Positions 1 through 10,050 of a DNA stretch of 64,000 nucleotides are shown here, piece after piece. Below the pieces are notes generated by a model, which worked only from the letters and a program-made list of their open reading frames with translations, ran no database searches and was not told the DNA's origin. The stretch spans positions 124,001 through 188,000 of the forward strand of contig CAVPSA010000059.1 in NCBI GenBank assembly GCA_963707905.1, read 5' to 3'. The translations under genes and the position numbers were made by a program. This DNA comes from DASXKD01 sp963707905 (GTDB taxonomy: Bacteria > Actinomycetota > Actinomycetes > Streptosporangiales > Streptosporangiaceae). Position 1 is the first letter of the stretch. Each line of letters starts with the position of its first letter.

Positions 1-30
1 AGCCAGGCAGCCGCGGCCGGACCGGCCTGG

Positions 31-185
31 GCCAAGGCCCCGTGACGGAGGAACGGGGCCCTGGCCCAGCGGGGGGTTCCGGGGGGTCGCCCCCCGGGTT
101 AGCACTGGCCGTGGCCCAGCGTGCCGGGGCACTGGCCCTGGCCCAGCGGGGGGTTCCGGGGGGTCGCCGCCCGGGTTGGCACTGG
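31..185 (+). repeat. Dispersed intergenic hairpin repeat, copy 1 plus partial tandem copy
   Basis: Two parts are visible. The first is a hairpin at 36-60: stem GGCCCCGT/ACGGGGCC with the 9-base loop GACGGAGGA. The second is a G-run followed by GTTCC and a GGGGG-TCG-CCCCC type hairpin, ending in a TAGCACTGG-like tail near 108. The second part is repeated almost exactly at about 134-185. Related copies occur at 22015-22058, 24443-24505 (opposite orientation) and 45106-45170, always between genes. The element lies just past the 3' end of purU, so a terminator role is possible but not shown. Confidence 0.7.
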
Positions 186-238
186 GCGGCTTGCCGCCCC
201 GGGCCACCGCTGGCCCGGCCGTGGCGCCGGGCCCGCGG

Positions 239-1170
239 TCAGGAGAAGACGATCGTGGAGTTCTGATGGACAATCACCCGGTCCTCCAGATGCCAGCCGA
301 CCGCACGGGCGAGCACGGCGCGTTCCACGTGCCGCCCGAGCCGGCGCAGGTCATCGGCCGAGCACCGGTGGTCCACCCGGACGATGTCCTGCTCGATGAT
401 CGGTCCCGCGTCCAGTTCCGCGGTCACGTAGTGGGCGGTCGCGCCGATGAGCTTGACGCCCCGTGCGGCCGCCCTGCGGTACGGCTCGGCGCCCGCGAAC
501 GCCGGCAGGAAGGGAGGCTGTGGTGGATGTTGATTATCGGTGCGGTGAACTCGGACAGGAAGCGCGGCGACAGGATCTGCATGTACCTGGCCAGGATGAC
601 CAGGTCGGCCTCGCCGGCCAGCAACTGCAGTTGTGCTGTCTCGGCCGCATCCTTGGTCTGCGGGGTCACCGGGATGTGGTGGAACGGCAGTCCCCACCAG
701 GCGGCGGCTGCCCCGGCGTCCGTATGGTTAGAAATGATCATCCTGATGTCGGCGTGCAGTTCACCGCTCTGCGCCCGCCACAGGATCTCCTGGAGCGCAT
801 GGTCGGTCCGCGACACCATGATCGCCACGCGCTTCGGGTCGGCGGCCCTGGTCAGCTTCCAGCGCATGGAGAACCGGTCGGCCATCCGTGCGAACCGTTC
901 CCCGAGTTCGCCGGCCCGCTGGTCGAGGCCGCCGAGGTGGAACTCCAGGCGCAGGAAGAACGTGCCGCCGAACGGGTCGGTGGAGTACTGCTGCGACTCG
1001 GTGATGTTCGCGCCAGCCTCGAACAGGAACTGGGATACGGCGGCGACGATGCCCGGCCGGTCCGGGCAGGTGATCACCAGGCGGCCAATGTCGGCATAAC
1101 GCTCATCGGGCCGGCTCCGCATTGCCCGCGGCTCCGGCCCGCGCACCAGGGCACCGACATCGGATTCCAT
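239..1170 (-). pseudogene. purU: Formyltetrahydrofolate deformylase, frameshifted
   Basis: PurU hydrolyses 10-formyl-THF to formate and THF. The N-terminal ACT domain (around LVITCPDRPGIVAAVSQF) and the start of the formyltransferase fold up to INIHHS are in one frame. The rest (FLPAFAGAEPYRR, GATAHYVTAELDAGPIIEQD and the end VIVHQNSTIVF) is in another frame, so the frame breaks at about 508-518. Both the catalytic His region and the Asp of LDAGPI are present, one on each side of the break. I start it at the ATG at 1170 because AAGGGAGG lies four bases upstream; 1200 and 1122 are other in-frame ATGs. The break may be a real mutation or a sequencing error. Confidence 0.82.
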
Positions 1171-1303
1171 CCAGCCTCCCTTCGCCCGCCCGTACGTCAT
1201 TTCCCCGGATCATTTTCCGAGTGTGCAACGCGACACCAGCGCCAGGCACCTAGTACGGGCACAATCTTGGACCGCGCCGTTTTGTGTCCTACCACAAAGG
1301 TAG

Positions 1304-3118
1304 TCACAGGGCCGCGCGCAGCCGCTCCATGGCGGCGAGGTCGCCATCGAACCGCAGCACCACGCCTTGGGCCAGGGCGGTGGCCTGGGCAGCAAGAACG
1401 GCCGCCAGGTCCAGCCCGGCCGCGGCGGCGCCGCTGCCCGCCCGCTCCAGCGCCCGCAGCGTGGACTCCGGGATCGTCACCCCGGGGACCTCGTGGGCGA
1501 GGAACTCGGCCTCGTCGAACCCGCTCAGCGGGGCCAGTGCCAGCAGCACGGGCACGCCAGCGTCCAGTTCGGCGGTCATCCGCCGGAACGTGTCCAGCTC
1601 GTACACCGGGCGGGTGATCAGGAACTGGGCGCCCGCGCGCAGCTTGGCCCTGGTGCGGGCCACCTCGGCCGCCGCGTCCTGCGCCCCGGGGTTGAACCGG
1701 GCCCCGATGTGGAAGGAGGTCCTGGTCGCCAGCGCCAGGCCGTTGCTGTCCCGGCCGTGGTTCAGCCCGTTCAGCAGCCCGGCCAGCCCCACGGAGTCGA
1801 CCTCCCAGATTCCGTCGACGTTGGGGTAGTCGCCGCGCAGTGGCGGGTTGCCCGTCGCGCAGACCACGGTCCGCATGCCGAGCGCGTGCGCCCCGAGCAG
1901 GTCGGCCTGCAGCGCCATGATGGTCTTGTCCCAGGTCGTCATCGTGGCGACGGCGTCGGCGCCGAGTCGCTGGCGCAACTGCAGGGCCACGGTCAGCGGG
2001 CTCAGGTGCGCCCGCGCGGTCTGCTGCGGCGAGACGAGGAAGGTGTCGAGGCCGTGTTCGCGCAGCGCCGCAACGGCGTCCGCGGCCTGGTCACCGGCAC
2101 CCTCGGCCGGCGGGACGATCTCCGCGGCGACCACGAACCGCCCGGCGGCGAGCCGTTCCGCCAGCCCGCCCGGCTCCGCCGCAGCAGCCGGCCCGTCGGC
2201 CGGGGCCGTGACGCGCGCCTCGGCCCGCCCGGGCGCGGGGCGGTGCGCGGCGACGGCGGCCACGGCCGCCTTGAGATGGGTGGGCGTGGTGCCGCAGCAA
2301 CCACCGATCAAGGACGCGCCCGCTTCCGCGTACCGGCGCGCATACCTGGCGAAATATCCGCCGTCGATGGGGTACTCGAACCGCCGCCCTGCGGCCCGCC
2401 TGGGCAGCCCCGCGTTGGGCTGGGCGCTCACCGGCAGGGATGTATGCCTGATCAGCTCGGCGACCACGGTGAGGGTGTGCTGCGGCCCGAGCGTGCAGTT
2501 GGTGCCGAGCGCCACGACCGGCAGGCGGGACAGGGCGATCGCCACCTCGCGCGGGGTCTCGCCGCCCAGCGTGCGGCCGTCGGGGGCGAACGTGGCCTGG
2601 GCGATGATAGGCGCCCCGGTCAGTTCGGCGGCGGCGATGACCGCTTCGGCGAGTTCGTCGAGGTACCCGAAGGTCTCCAGGATGAGCACGTCCACGCCGC
2701 CCTCGGCGAGCGCGCTGACCTGCTCGCGGATCGCGGCCACCCGCTGGGTGGGGGAGAGGAGCGGGCGCTGGCGCGCGGTCACCGCGGGGGACACGGACCC
2801 GGCCACGAAGACCTGGCGCCCGGCCTTGTCCTGCGCCTCGCGCGCGATCCGCACCCCGGCGAGGTTGATCTCGCGTACCGGCCCGGCCGACCCGTGCTCG
2901 GCCAGCCGCAGCGCGCTGGCGCCGAACGTGTTGGTCTGGATGACGTCCACGCCCGCGGACAGGTAGCTCTCGTGCACGGTGCTGACCAGTTCGGCGTTGC
3001 TGAGATTCAGTTCGGGCAGCGCCCGGTCGAGCGAGTTCCCGGCGGCGTGCAGCATGGTGCCCATGGCGCCGTCGCACATCAGCACGCCTTCGCGCAATGC
3101 GGTGACGAACCCGGTCAT
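1304..3118 (-). CDS. Bifunctional homocysteine S-methyltransferase / methylenetetrahydrofolate reductase
   Basis: About 604 residues. The N-terminal half is a homocysteine methyltransferase barrel starting MTGFVTALREG, with zinc-ligand cysteines in GTNCTLGPQ and GGCCGTTPTHLKA. The C-terminal half (from about residue 310, RFVVAAEIVPP) is a methylenetetrahydrofolate reductase-like barrel with NPPLRGDYPNVDGIW and GARFNPGA. This is the YitJ type of fusion: it would make methyl-THF and pass methyl groups to homocysteine, giving methionine. The start ATG overlaps the stop of the upstream pucR gene by four bases (ATGA), so the two are probably translationally coupled. An alternative reading is a stand-alone S-methyltransferase using another donor. 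Confidence 0.88.
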   Translation of the reverse strand: MTGFVTALREGVLMCDGAMGTMLHAAGNSLDRALPELNLSNAELVSTVHESYLSAGVDVIQTNTFGASALRLAEHGSAGPVREINLAGVRIAREAQDKAGRQVFVAGSVSPAVTARQRPLLSPTQRVAAIREQVSALAEGGVDVLILETFGYLDELAEAVIAAAELTGAPIIAQATFAPDGRTLGGETPREVAIALSRLPVVALGTNCTLGPQHTLTVVAELIRHTSLPVSAQPNAGLPRRAAGRRFEYPIDGGYFARYARRYAEAGASLIGGCCGTTPTHLKAAVAAVAAHRPAPGRAEARVTAPADGPAAAAEPGGLAERLAAGRFVVAAEIVPPAEGAGDQAADAVAALREHGLDTFLVSPQQTARAHLSPLTVALQLRQRLGADAVATMTTWDKTIMALQADLLGAHALGMRTVVCATGNPPLRGDYPNVDGIWEVDSVGLAGLLNGLNHGRDSNGLALATRTSFHIGARFNPGAQDAAAEVARTRAKLRAGAQFLITRPVYELDTFRRMTAELDAGVPVLLALAPLSGFDEAEFLAHEVPGVTIPESTLRALERAGSGAAAAGLDLAAVLAAQATALAQGVVLRFDGDLAAMERLRAAL

Positions 3119-4404
3119 GGCGCCTCCCCGACCGCGTCCAGGATCTCCAGCGCCACCTGGGCCATCAGCCGGTCCCGGTAGCTGCCCAGGTCCAGGCCGG
3201 TGATCTTCTCGACCCGGTGAATCCGGTAGCTGACCGTGTTGGGATGCACATGCAGCGCCCGCGCGGCCCGCTGCGGGCTGGCGTTCTCCCTGAAGTAGCA
3301 GGCCAGGGTCTCCAGGTACGCATGGGCCTGGCCGCTGGGGTCGGCGCTGAGCCTGCCCAGCACCTCGTCGGCGAACCCGCGCAGTTCGGCCAGGTCGGGA
3401 ACCTGGAGCAGAAGCCGGTGGATGCCCAGGTCGCCGAACGCCACCACGCGGCCCGTGCGGCCCATCCGGCGCACCGTCGCCACGGTCCGCCTGGCCTGTG
3501 CGTAGGAGTGCCTGATCTGCTCGGGGCCATGGCATGGGCCACCAATGCCGACCGTGACGGTCACCTCGGGAAACAGTTCGCCCAGGCGCGCGGCGCACAG
3601 GGTGCCCAGCCGCACCGCCCGGGACGCGGCACCGTCCTGGCCCTGCTCCGGCAGCACCACGGCCACCTCGGTGTCGCGCACGGAGATGATCGCGTCCGGT
3701 GCCCGGGTGGTGAGGAAGCTCTCGGCCGTTCCGGCGGCCCGCCGGAGCAGGTCAAGCCCGGGGACCGGCCCGGGCCGGGCAGCCTCGAACGCCACGGACA
3801 GGACGTGGTGCTGCCGCCCGGGGTCGTAGCCGAGGTGCCTGGCCCATCTGCCGGTCTCCGCGCGGTCCTGGCCACGGCCGGAGAGCAGGCCCTCGACCAG
3901 GTCGTCCCGCACCCGGCTGGCCGCCGTGGCCACCATCCGCTCCCGGCTGAGGATGACTCCGCAGATGGTGGCCGCGTGCTCGGTGAGCAGCAGGCTGGTG
4001 TCCTCCCCGGCGCCCTGCCCGCCGGTGTCCACCGTCAGCAGGTGGGCGGGCACGTCGTCGCCGACAAGCACCGGTGCGACGATCACCGAGGCAGCGGTCC
4101 CCGCCCCGGGCAGGCGCAGCGCCCGGCGGGCCCGGCTCGCGGCGGCGAGCACCTCGCCGAGCCTCGGGTGCACCACGAGGTCACGCACGTCCTGGGCGGC
4201 CCGCTCACCGGTCTGCCCGGGAGCCGCCGCGGTCAGGATGTCCATCGTGGGGCTGACCACGGCCACCGTCGCGTCCGTCTGCTCGGAGATCAGCCGGGTC
4301 ACCGCGGCGAGGTCGGCATCCTGAACCGCCAGCCCGGACAGGTGCCGGTACACCGAGACGAGGTTGCGCAGGGCCAGAACCTCGCGGCCCGCCCCGGCCG
4401 CCAC
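3115..4404 (-). CDS. PucR-family transcriptional regulator
   Basis: A 429-residue protein with an N-terminal sensory region, a central GGDEF-like domain of the CdaR/PucR type (about residues 150-310) and a C-terminal helix-turn-helix around ARALHVHPNTVSYRIHRV (about 385-405), as in the PucR C-terminal domain. The start is read as GTG; no better in-frame start is visible upstream. It overlaps the methyltransferase/reductase gene by ATGA, so it may control its own operon for one-carbon or methionine metabolism. The ligand is unknown. The gene is divergent from the FAD oxidoreductase at 4611, with about 200 bases between them that must hold both promoters. Confidence 0.85.
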   Translation of the reverse strand: MAAGAGREVLALRNLVSVYRHLSGLAVQDADLAAVTRLISEQTDATVAVVSPTMDILTAAAPGQTGERAAQDVRDLVVHPRLGEVLAAASRARRALRLPGAGTAASVIVAPVLVGDDVPAHLLTVDTGGQGAGEDTSLLLTEHAATICGVILSRERMVATAASRVRDDLVEGLLSGRGQDRAETGRWARHLGYDPGRQHHVLSVAFEAARPGPVPGLDLLRRAAGTAESFLTTRAPDAIISVRDTEVAVVLPEQGQDGAASRAVRLGTLCAARLGELFPEVTVTVGIGGPCHGPEQIRHSYAQARRTVATVRRMGRTGRVVAFGDLGIHRLLLQVPDLAELRGFADEVLGRLSADPSGQAHAYLETLACYFRENASPQRAARALHVHPNTVSYRIHRVEKITGLDLGSYRDRLMAQVALEILDAVGEAP

Positions 4405-4610
4405 CTGCCGCCGCCCGCCGCCCCCGCCACCTGCCCGCCCGCCATACCTGAGCCCAACTGGTCACCCTCTTGTGCTTGAGCACAAAGATAAACCCAGGCG
4501 GCGATCACCTCACTTATCATTCGAAACTGGCGCTTTTATGTCTGGTTTGCCTGGTATGGGGGCACCGTTCGAGTGATAAGGCGAGCGCCGGGTGGGGTGA
4601 GATAGGGCTC

Positions 4611-6278
4611 ATGGCTACTGCACGGGACGCGGTGATCGTCGGAGGCGGGCACAACGGGCTGGTCGCGGCCGCCTACCTGGCCCGCAGCGGGCTCGACACG
4701 CTGGTCTGCGAACGGCGGGATGTGGTCGGCGGCGCTGCGGTCAGCGAGCACCCCTTCGGCCCGGAGTACACAGTAACCTCGCTGTCCTACGTGGTGTCGC
4801 TGCTGTCTCCGGGTCTGGTCCGCGACCTGCGGCTGGACAGCTACGGCTATCACGTGTACCCGCAAGGGCCTTACTTCGCGCCGCGCGCGGACGGCCGGGC
4901 GCTGCGGCTGCCGCACGACCCAGCAGCGCGCCGGGCGCAGATCGCCGCCTTCTCGGCGGATGACGCCGCGGCCTACGGCTCGTACGAGGCCTACCTGGAG
5001 GGTATGGCGGCGATCCTCGGCCCGCTGCTCAGCGAGATACCGCCGAGGCTGGGCTCGCGGCGGCCACAGGATCTGTGGCGGCAGAGCCTGCTGCTGCGGC
5101 ATCTGCGCAAGCTGGACACAAGGACGGCGGTGGACGTGACCCGGCTGCTGTCCGCCAGCATCGCCGACATCATGGACCGCTACTTCAGCAGCGATGCGGT
5201 GCGCGGCCTGCTGTCGGTGTCCGGGGTGATCGGCACCTGGGCAGGCCCGAGGTCCAACGGCACCGGCTACGTCATGCTGCATCACCACATCGGCGGCGTG
5301 GACGGGCAGGCCGGGGCGTGGGGGTTCCCGCGCGGCGGCATGGGCGGGGTGACCTCAGCCCTGGCCGCCGCGGCGCGCTCGTTCGGCGCCGAGATCCGCA
5401 CCGGGGCCGAGGTCGCCCGGATCCGTACCAGCGGCAGCCGGGTGACTGGCGTCACGCTGGCCAGCGGCGAGGAGGTGGACGCCGGGGTCGTGGTCACCAC
5501 CGCACACCCGCAGATCTCGTTCCTCCGGCTGCTTGACCCGGGTGTGCTGCCGCCGGACTTCGTCGCCGAGATCAGGGCCTGGCAGACTCGCAGCGGCACC
5601 GTGAAGATCAACCTCGCGCTGGACCGGCTGCCGGTGTTCACCAGCCATCCGCAGGTCGATCCCCAGGTGCATGGCGGCACGATCGTGCTGGCCGAAAGCC
5701 TCGACGATCTGGAGACCGCGTTCCAGGAAGCGGTCGCGGGGCGGCCGTCGTCGCTGCCGTTCGCCGACATCTGCATCCCGAGCGTGTTCGACGATTCGCT
5801 GGCCCCCGCGGGGCACCACGTCATGTCGATGTTCACCCAGTGGGTGCCGCACACCTACGCCGACAGCCCCGACGAGGCCGCGCTGGCGGCCTACGCCGAC
5901 CGGGTGATCGCGCGGATGGAGGCGGTCGCCCCGGGGTTCACCGACTCGGTGCTGCACCGGCAGGTCATCGGGCCGCGCCAGATGCAGCAGGAGTACGGGC
6001 TTATCGGTGGCAACATCTTCCACGGCGAGCTGAGCCTGGGCCAGATGTTCCACGCTCGCCCCGCGGCCGGCTACGCGGACTTCCGCACCCCGGTCCGGGG
6101 CCTGTATCAGGCAGGCTCCGCGACGCACGGCGGCGGCGGGGTCACCGGGATCCCGGGGCGCAACGCGGTGCACCAGATCCTGGCCGACCGCCGGGCCGCC
6201 CGCTGGCAGGAGCGGACCACCGGCCGCCTGAAAAGCGGAAGCCGACGGTCCGGCCCCGCCACTGACCGCTCGATCTGA
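4611..6278 (+). CDS. FAD-dependent oxidoreductase, phytoene-desaturase-like (PYROXD2 type)
   Basis: About 555 residues. The N-terminus carries a dinucleotide-binding motif VIVGGGHNGLVAAAYLA followed by the acidic end of strand 2 (CERRDVVGGAA). The C-terminus has the second FAD-contact motif LYQAGSATHGGGGVTGIPG. This architecture belongs to the flavin amine oxidase/phytoene dehydrogenase superfamily, close to the PYROXD2-like group; the substrate cannot be read from sequence. I chose the ATG at 4611 because the Rossmann motif follows at once, although the frame is open from 4470. The only close neighbour is the divergent pucR, so no carotenoid role is supported. Confidence 0.85.
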   Translation: MATARDAVIVGGGHNGLVAAAYLARSGLDTLVCERRDVVGGAAVSEHPFGPEYTVTSLSYVVSLLSPGLVRDLRLDSYGYHVYPQGPYFAPRADGRALRLPHDPAARRAQIAAFSADDAAAYGSYEAYLEGMAAILGPLLSEIPPRLGSRRPQDLWRQSLLLRHLRKLDTRTAVDVTRLLSASIADIMDRYFSSDAVRGLLSVSGVIGTWAGPRSNGTGYVMLHHHIGGVDGQAGAWGFPRGGMGGVTSALAAAARSFGAEIRTGAEVARIRTSGSRVTGVTLASGEEVDAGVVVTTAHPQISFLRLLDPGVLPPDFVAEIRAWQTRSGTVKINLALDRLPVFTSHPQVDPQVHGGTIVLAESLDDLETAFQEAVAGRPSSLPFADICIPSVFDDSLAPAGHHVMSMFTQWVPHTYADSPDEAALAAYADRVIARMEAVAPGFTDSVLHRQVIGPRQMQQEYGLIGGNIFHGELSLGQMFHARPAAGYADFRTPVRGLYQAGSATHGGGGVTGIPGRNAVHQILADRRAARWQERTTGRLKSGSRRSGPATDRSI

Positions 6279-6440
6279 TCCGGCAATCTGCCTCCTCACC
6301 TGCGGAACGTCACGGCCAGCATGCCGCCGTCCCTGATGGGTTCCTTGGTACTTACCAGTCGCCGGTAGCGCGACCTGCACCGGGCTGTTCCTGTTTGCCG
6401 ACGGCCCGGCCGGAGCGTATGTGTGCGTTCCTGGTGCCGG

Positions 6441-7478
6441 CTACCTCTGGCATGGAGCCGGCGCCAGCACGGACACATTGTTGCTGTAGAAGTTAGCAAC
6501 GTAGATGCTGTTGGTGTTTGGGTTGACCGCAAGCGCTTGGGAGCCCCGTCCCGCCCGGATGTTGCGCTCCACGGTGTTGGTCTGACCATTGATCTTCGAC
6601 ACCGTCGATTGCCCTGCGCTGTTACTGTTCGCCACGTAGATGCGGTTGGTCCGCTGGTTCGCCGCTATGCCTATTGAGAGGGGACCGACGGGGACGGTGG
6701 CGGTGACCGTGTTGGTCTGCCCGTCGATCACCAGTACCGTGTCGTTAAGGTTGGTCACGTAGATGGTGTTGGTTTTCGGGTTCACCGCGACCCTCTCTGG
6801 GTGCACGATGGGGACGGTGGCAGTGATGGTGTTCGTCAGCCCGTTTATTACAGTCATGGAATTGCCGTTGTAATTGGCAACATAGATGGTGTTGGTCGTC
6901 GCATTCACTGCGACCGACTCGGGGTCTACGTCGACGGGGACGGTGACAAGGATCTTGTTCGTCGCCCCGCTGATTACCGACACGCTGTTGCTTTCGCTGT
7001 TGGCCACGTAGATGCGGTTGGTAGCCGGATCGGCCGCGACCGCGAGCGGAACCTGGCCGACCGCGATAACGGCAGTGATCTTCTCGGTCTGCCCGCTGAC
7101 GACCGTTACGGTGTTGTAGTCGTTGCTGGTCACGTAGATCAGGTTGGTTGCCGAATTCACTGCCACGGCGAAGTTCGCCAGACCTGCAGAGAAAGCACCG
7201 GTGACGGTGTTCGTCGCCCCGTCGATCACCGTCACATCGGCCAGGTACTTCGTCACATAGATCGTGTTCGTTGCCGGGTTCACCGCTACATCCCGGGCAA
7301 ACGTCCCCATCGGGAGGGTGGCGACCTTCTTCATGCACATGTCGGCTACGGGGCCGGTGGCGGGCACGGCGGCAGCAGGCAGTGTGAGCCCGGTGAGAGC
7401 CAGCAGCACCGCACCCACAGTGATCTTGGGCCGGGCTGGGCTGGTCGGCTTGAAGTGGGCGGCTCTGAACAGAGACAT
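6441..7478 (-). CDS. Secreted YVTN beta-propeller repeat protein
   Basis: About 345 residues. A signal peptide is visible (basic start, hydrophobic VGAVLLALTGLTLPAAA, likely cleavage near AVPA). The rest is seven or so repeats of about 42 residues with the pattern VAVNPATNTIYVTNY ... VSVIDGATN, the YVTN family of beta-propellers. Such proteins are extracellular and often bind surfaces or partners; no catalytic residues can be seen. The start at 7478 follows AGGGGGA at a good distance; the open frame to 7865 has no such support. The nearest downstream gene is convergent. Confidence 0.85.
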   Translation of the reverse strand: MSLFRAAHFKPTSPARPKITVGAVLLALTGLTLPAAAVPATGPVADMCMKKVATLPMGTFARDVAVNPATNTIYVTKYLADVTVIDGATNTVTGAFSAGLANFAVAVNSATNLIYVTSNDYNTVTVVSGQTEKITAVIAVGQVPLAVAADPATNRIYVANSESNSVSVISGATNKILVTVPVDVDPESVAVNATTNTIYVANYNGNSMTVINGLTNTITATVPIVHPERVAVNPKTNTIYVTNLNDTVLVIDGQTNTVTATVPVGPLSIGIAANQRTNRIYVANSNSAGQSTVSKINGQTNTVERNIRAGRGSQALAVNPNTNSIYVANFYSNNVSVLAPAPCQR

Positions 7479-8061
7479 TACCGATTCCCCCTGATTTCTT
7501 GGCCGGAACCCATTCAGGTGATTCCAGCGGCACGCCCACAAATCACGCAGCCTATAATTCTGCGCCGTGAGCCTCGTACCAGCGGAAGGACCTCTTAATG
7601 AACAGCCAAAAGGCCGTGCAGTCCGGTTGACCAGGGACGTAGGTCCTCTCATCTGGCTCTGCTCACCCAGCAGCACCCCCGCCAAGTCTCCTGAAAGCGG
7701 AAGGTCGGCGGTTCGCCCCCCCTGACCGTGAGTTCCCGGACATGCCGATGCCACTTCAAATGGGGATCGCGCTCGGATATCGCGCGCTACGGGCTGGCTC
7801 CGGCTGCAGGTGCGGGATCGCGCAAGCCTCGCGTCATCGGTGCGCAGACGTCTTGGATACGGCACACCACACCGGCCGGCTGGTGGTGCCCGCGCGGCCA
7901 GGGGCGTCGGGGGCGCGCTGCCCTGGCCGCGCGGGGGCCTGTCAGGGCTATCTCATCCGGCCCGGGTTCCGGGGCTTCAGTCATGGGCCGGGCCAGCGAG
8001 AGGTTCGGTCCACGACTGCCACTGTGCGCTAGCGGGTAGTTACGTTGGGAGTGGTGACCGG
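7479..8061. other. Gene-free stretch between two divergent genes
   Basis: About 580 bases between the YVTN gene (minus) and the XRE-type gene (plus). I see no convincing coding sequence. It should contain the promoters of both genes; an AT-rich spot near 7550-7562 is the likeliest place for the minus-strand promoter. A GGTTCG-containing string near 7708 resembles a tRNA T-arm but does not fold into a tRNA. Confidence 0.5.
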
Positions 8062-9530
8062 ATGACTGTCACCACCAGTCACCACGGATCCTCGCTGGTC
8101 ACGGCGGTGAGCGAAGCAATGATGGGTATGGCGATGGACGACTTCTCACAGACGCTACGGACGCTGATGGCTGAGCACGGCATCGGGGTGCGGGCGCTGG
8201 CGCGCCAGGTTCCCTGCGATCATGCGCTGGTATCCCGGTTATCGTCCGGGCAACGGCCACCCTCGGCGGCGATGGCGCGGCGGCTCGACGAGATCCTCGG
8301 TGCCGATGGCCGCCTCACCGCGGCAGCGGACCCTGGCCCGTGGAGCGGGCCAGGGGAGCTGCCGCCAATGTCTGCGCCCGTGCTGGTGCGGGCCATTTCC
8401 CGGGTGACACTCGGGGACCTTGGCAAGACCGGGATCCCCGGCGGCACCCGGCTGCCGGATCCGGCCGCACGGGGCGGTGCCGCGCTAGGCCGGTGGGCCG
8501 CGGGCGCGGCAGACCGCCCGCCTGCCGGGCCGGCGGACTGAACCGGGCCGACCTTGATGAGCTGAGCGAACTGGACAAGACCGCCGCCGCCTTCCGCAAA
8601 TGGGGGCACCAGTACGGCGGCGGCATGCGGCGCAAGGCCGTGGTCGGCCAGCTCAACGAGATGGCCGACCTGCTCGCCGAGGGGCATCCGCGCGCGGTGT
8701 ACCGCCGTCTGTTCGGCGTCGCGGCCAGCCTCGCCCTGGTCGCCGGGCACATGTCCGCGGACGCCGGCCGCGACGGGCTTGCGCACTGGTACTTCGCCCT
8801 GGCCCTGGATGCGGCCCGGGAGGCCGGCGACGACGACATGGGCGCCCGCGTGGTCAACGCCCTGGCGCGGCAGCTTGTCGCGGACGGCCGCACCACCGAG
8901 GCCATCGGCCTGCTCCAGCAGGCCCGGCCCGCGCTGCGGCAGCGTGGGCCGGACTCCTCCGCCCTGCTGGCCGGCTGCGCGGCGTGGGCGCTGGCGTTCA
9001 CCGGCAGCTACGACTCGGTGGCCCGGGTGCTTGACCAGGTCACCGCGCTGGCCGACGACACCCCCGGGCACCCCCTGTTCGGTGCGCCGGAGATCGCCGG
9101 AACCGCGGGCGCGTGCTGTGAGGTACTCGCCCTGCGCGGCCATGGCCCGCAGTCAGCCCGGTGCGCGACACTGGCGGCGGAGCACATCACCACGGCCCTG
9201 GGCAGCCGGGAGCCGTTCTATGTGCGGAGCCGGGTGCTGGACCTGCTCGGGCTGGCGAACGTCCGGCTGGCCCAGCGTGAGCCGGAGGAGGCGGTCAGGA
9301 CGGCCACGCTGTCGCTGGAGCAGATCGCCACGCTCCGGTCCTCCCGGGCCAGGCATCGGGTCCATCGGTTCGCGGTGCGCGCACTGACCCGCTTCCCGCA
9401 ATCTCCGCAGGCACGAGAGTTCGCGGAGAAGGTCAGGGCCACGATTCCAGCGGTGCCGCCGGGCGCAGGTCGACCGAGGGGAGGGCCGAGTCATGCAATG
9501 GACGGTCCACGGACGCCGGTCCATCTATGA
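8062..9530 (+). pseudogene. XRE-type HTH regulator with TPR-like domain, frameshifted
   Basis: The first frame (8062-8541) carries a helix-turn-helix: FSQTLRTLMAEHGIGVRALA, then QVPCDHALVSRLSSGQRPPS. A different frame, continuing to 9530, carries a helical repeat domain (LNRADLDELSELDKTAAAFR, then TPR-like helices to FAEKVRATIPAV). Actinomycete regulators normally join these two parts, so the frame is probably broken between about 8450 and 8530. The C-terminal part overlaps the NUDIX gene by 38 bases. The target is unknown. If the break is real, only a short HTH protein would be made. Confidence 0.65.
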
Positions 9531-10050
9531 AAGCCCCTGGGTGAGTCTCGACCTGGTCGACGTGGAACTGCCGGACGGCCAGCGGTTCGAGCAGCACGTG
9601 GTGCGGATGGCCCGGCCGGTGGCCGGTGCGGCGGTCACCCGGGAACCCGGCCAGGTCCTGCTGCTCTGGCGGCACCGCCACGTCACCGGCACCTGGGGCT
9701 GGGAGATCCCGACGGGGCGGGTCGAAGAGGGCGAGTCCGCCGAGCAGGCCGCGGCCAGGGAGGTGGAGGAGGAGACCGGCTGGCGGCCCGGCCCGCTGCG
9801 GCTGCTTGTCGCCTCCCAGCCCTCCAACGGGTCGGTGAACTCGGTCCACTACCTGTTCCGCGCCGACGGTGCCAGGTATGCGGGCCCGCCGTCCGACCGC
9901 ACTGAGGCCGACCGGATCGAGTGGATACCGCTGGCCGGGATCCCCGCGCTCATCGACGGGGGCGCGATCGTCAGCGGCCCCACCCTGATCGCGCTGCTCT
10001 ATCTGCTCACGACGCGGGAACCACGCGGCCGCGCACCGCACCGAGGCTGA
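9493..10050 (+). CDS. NUDIX hydrolase
   Basis: A 185-residue protein with a full NUDIX box (GRVEEGESAEQAAAREVEEE, then TGW), preceded by WGWEIPTG as in ADP-ribose pyrophosphatase-like members. It would hydrolyse a nucleoside diphosphate-X compound using Mg2+; the substrate is uncertain. The start is supported by GAGGGGAGGG just upstream. It overlaps the end of the regulator gene, so the two may be coupled. Its 3' end overlaps the convergent fumarylacetoacetase gene by about 44 bases. Confidence 0.88.
   Translation: MQWTVHGRRSIYESPWVSLDLVDVELPDGQRFEQHVVRMARPVAGAAVTREPGQVLLLWRHRHVTGTWGWEIPTGRVEEGESAEQAAAREVEEETGWRPGPLRLLVASQPSNGSVNSVHYLFRADGARYAGPPSDRTEADRIEWIPLAGIPALIDGGAIVSGPTLIALLYLLTTREPRGRAPHRG

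Noticed and set aside
7690..7725. tRNA-like T-arm (GGTTCG)
   Set aside because: No pairing acceptor, D or anticodon stem around it; chance similarity.
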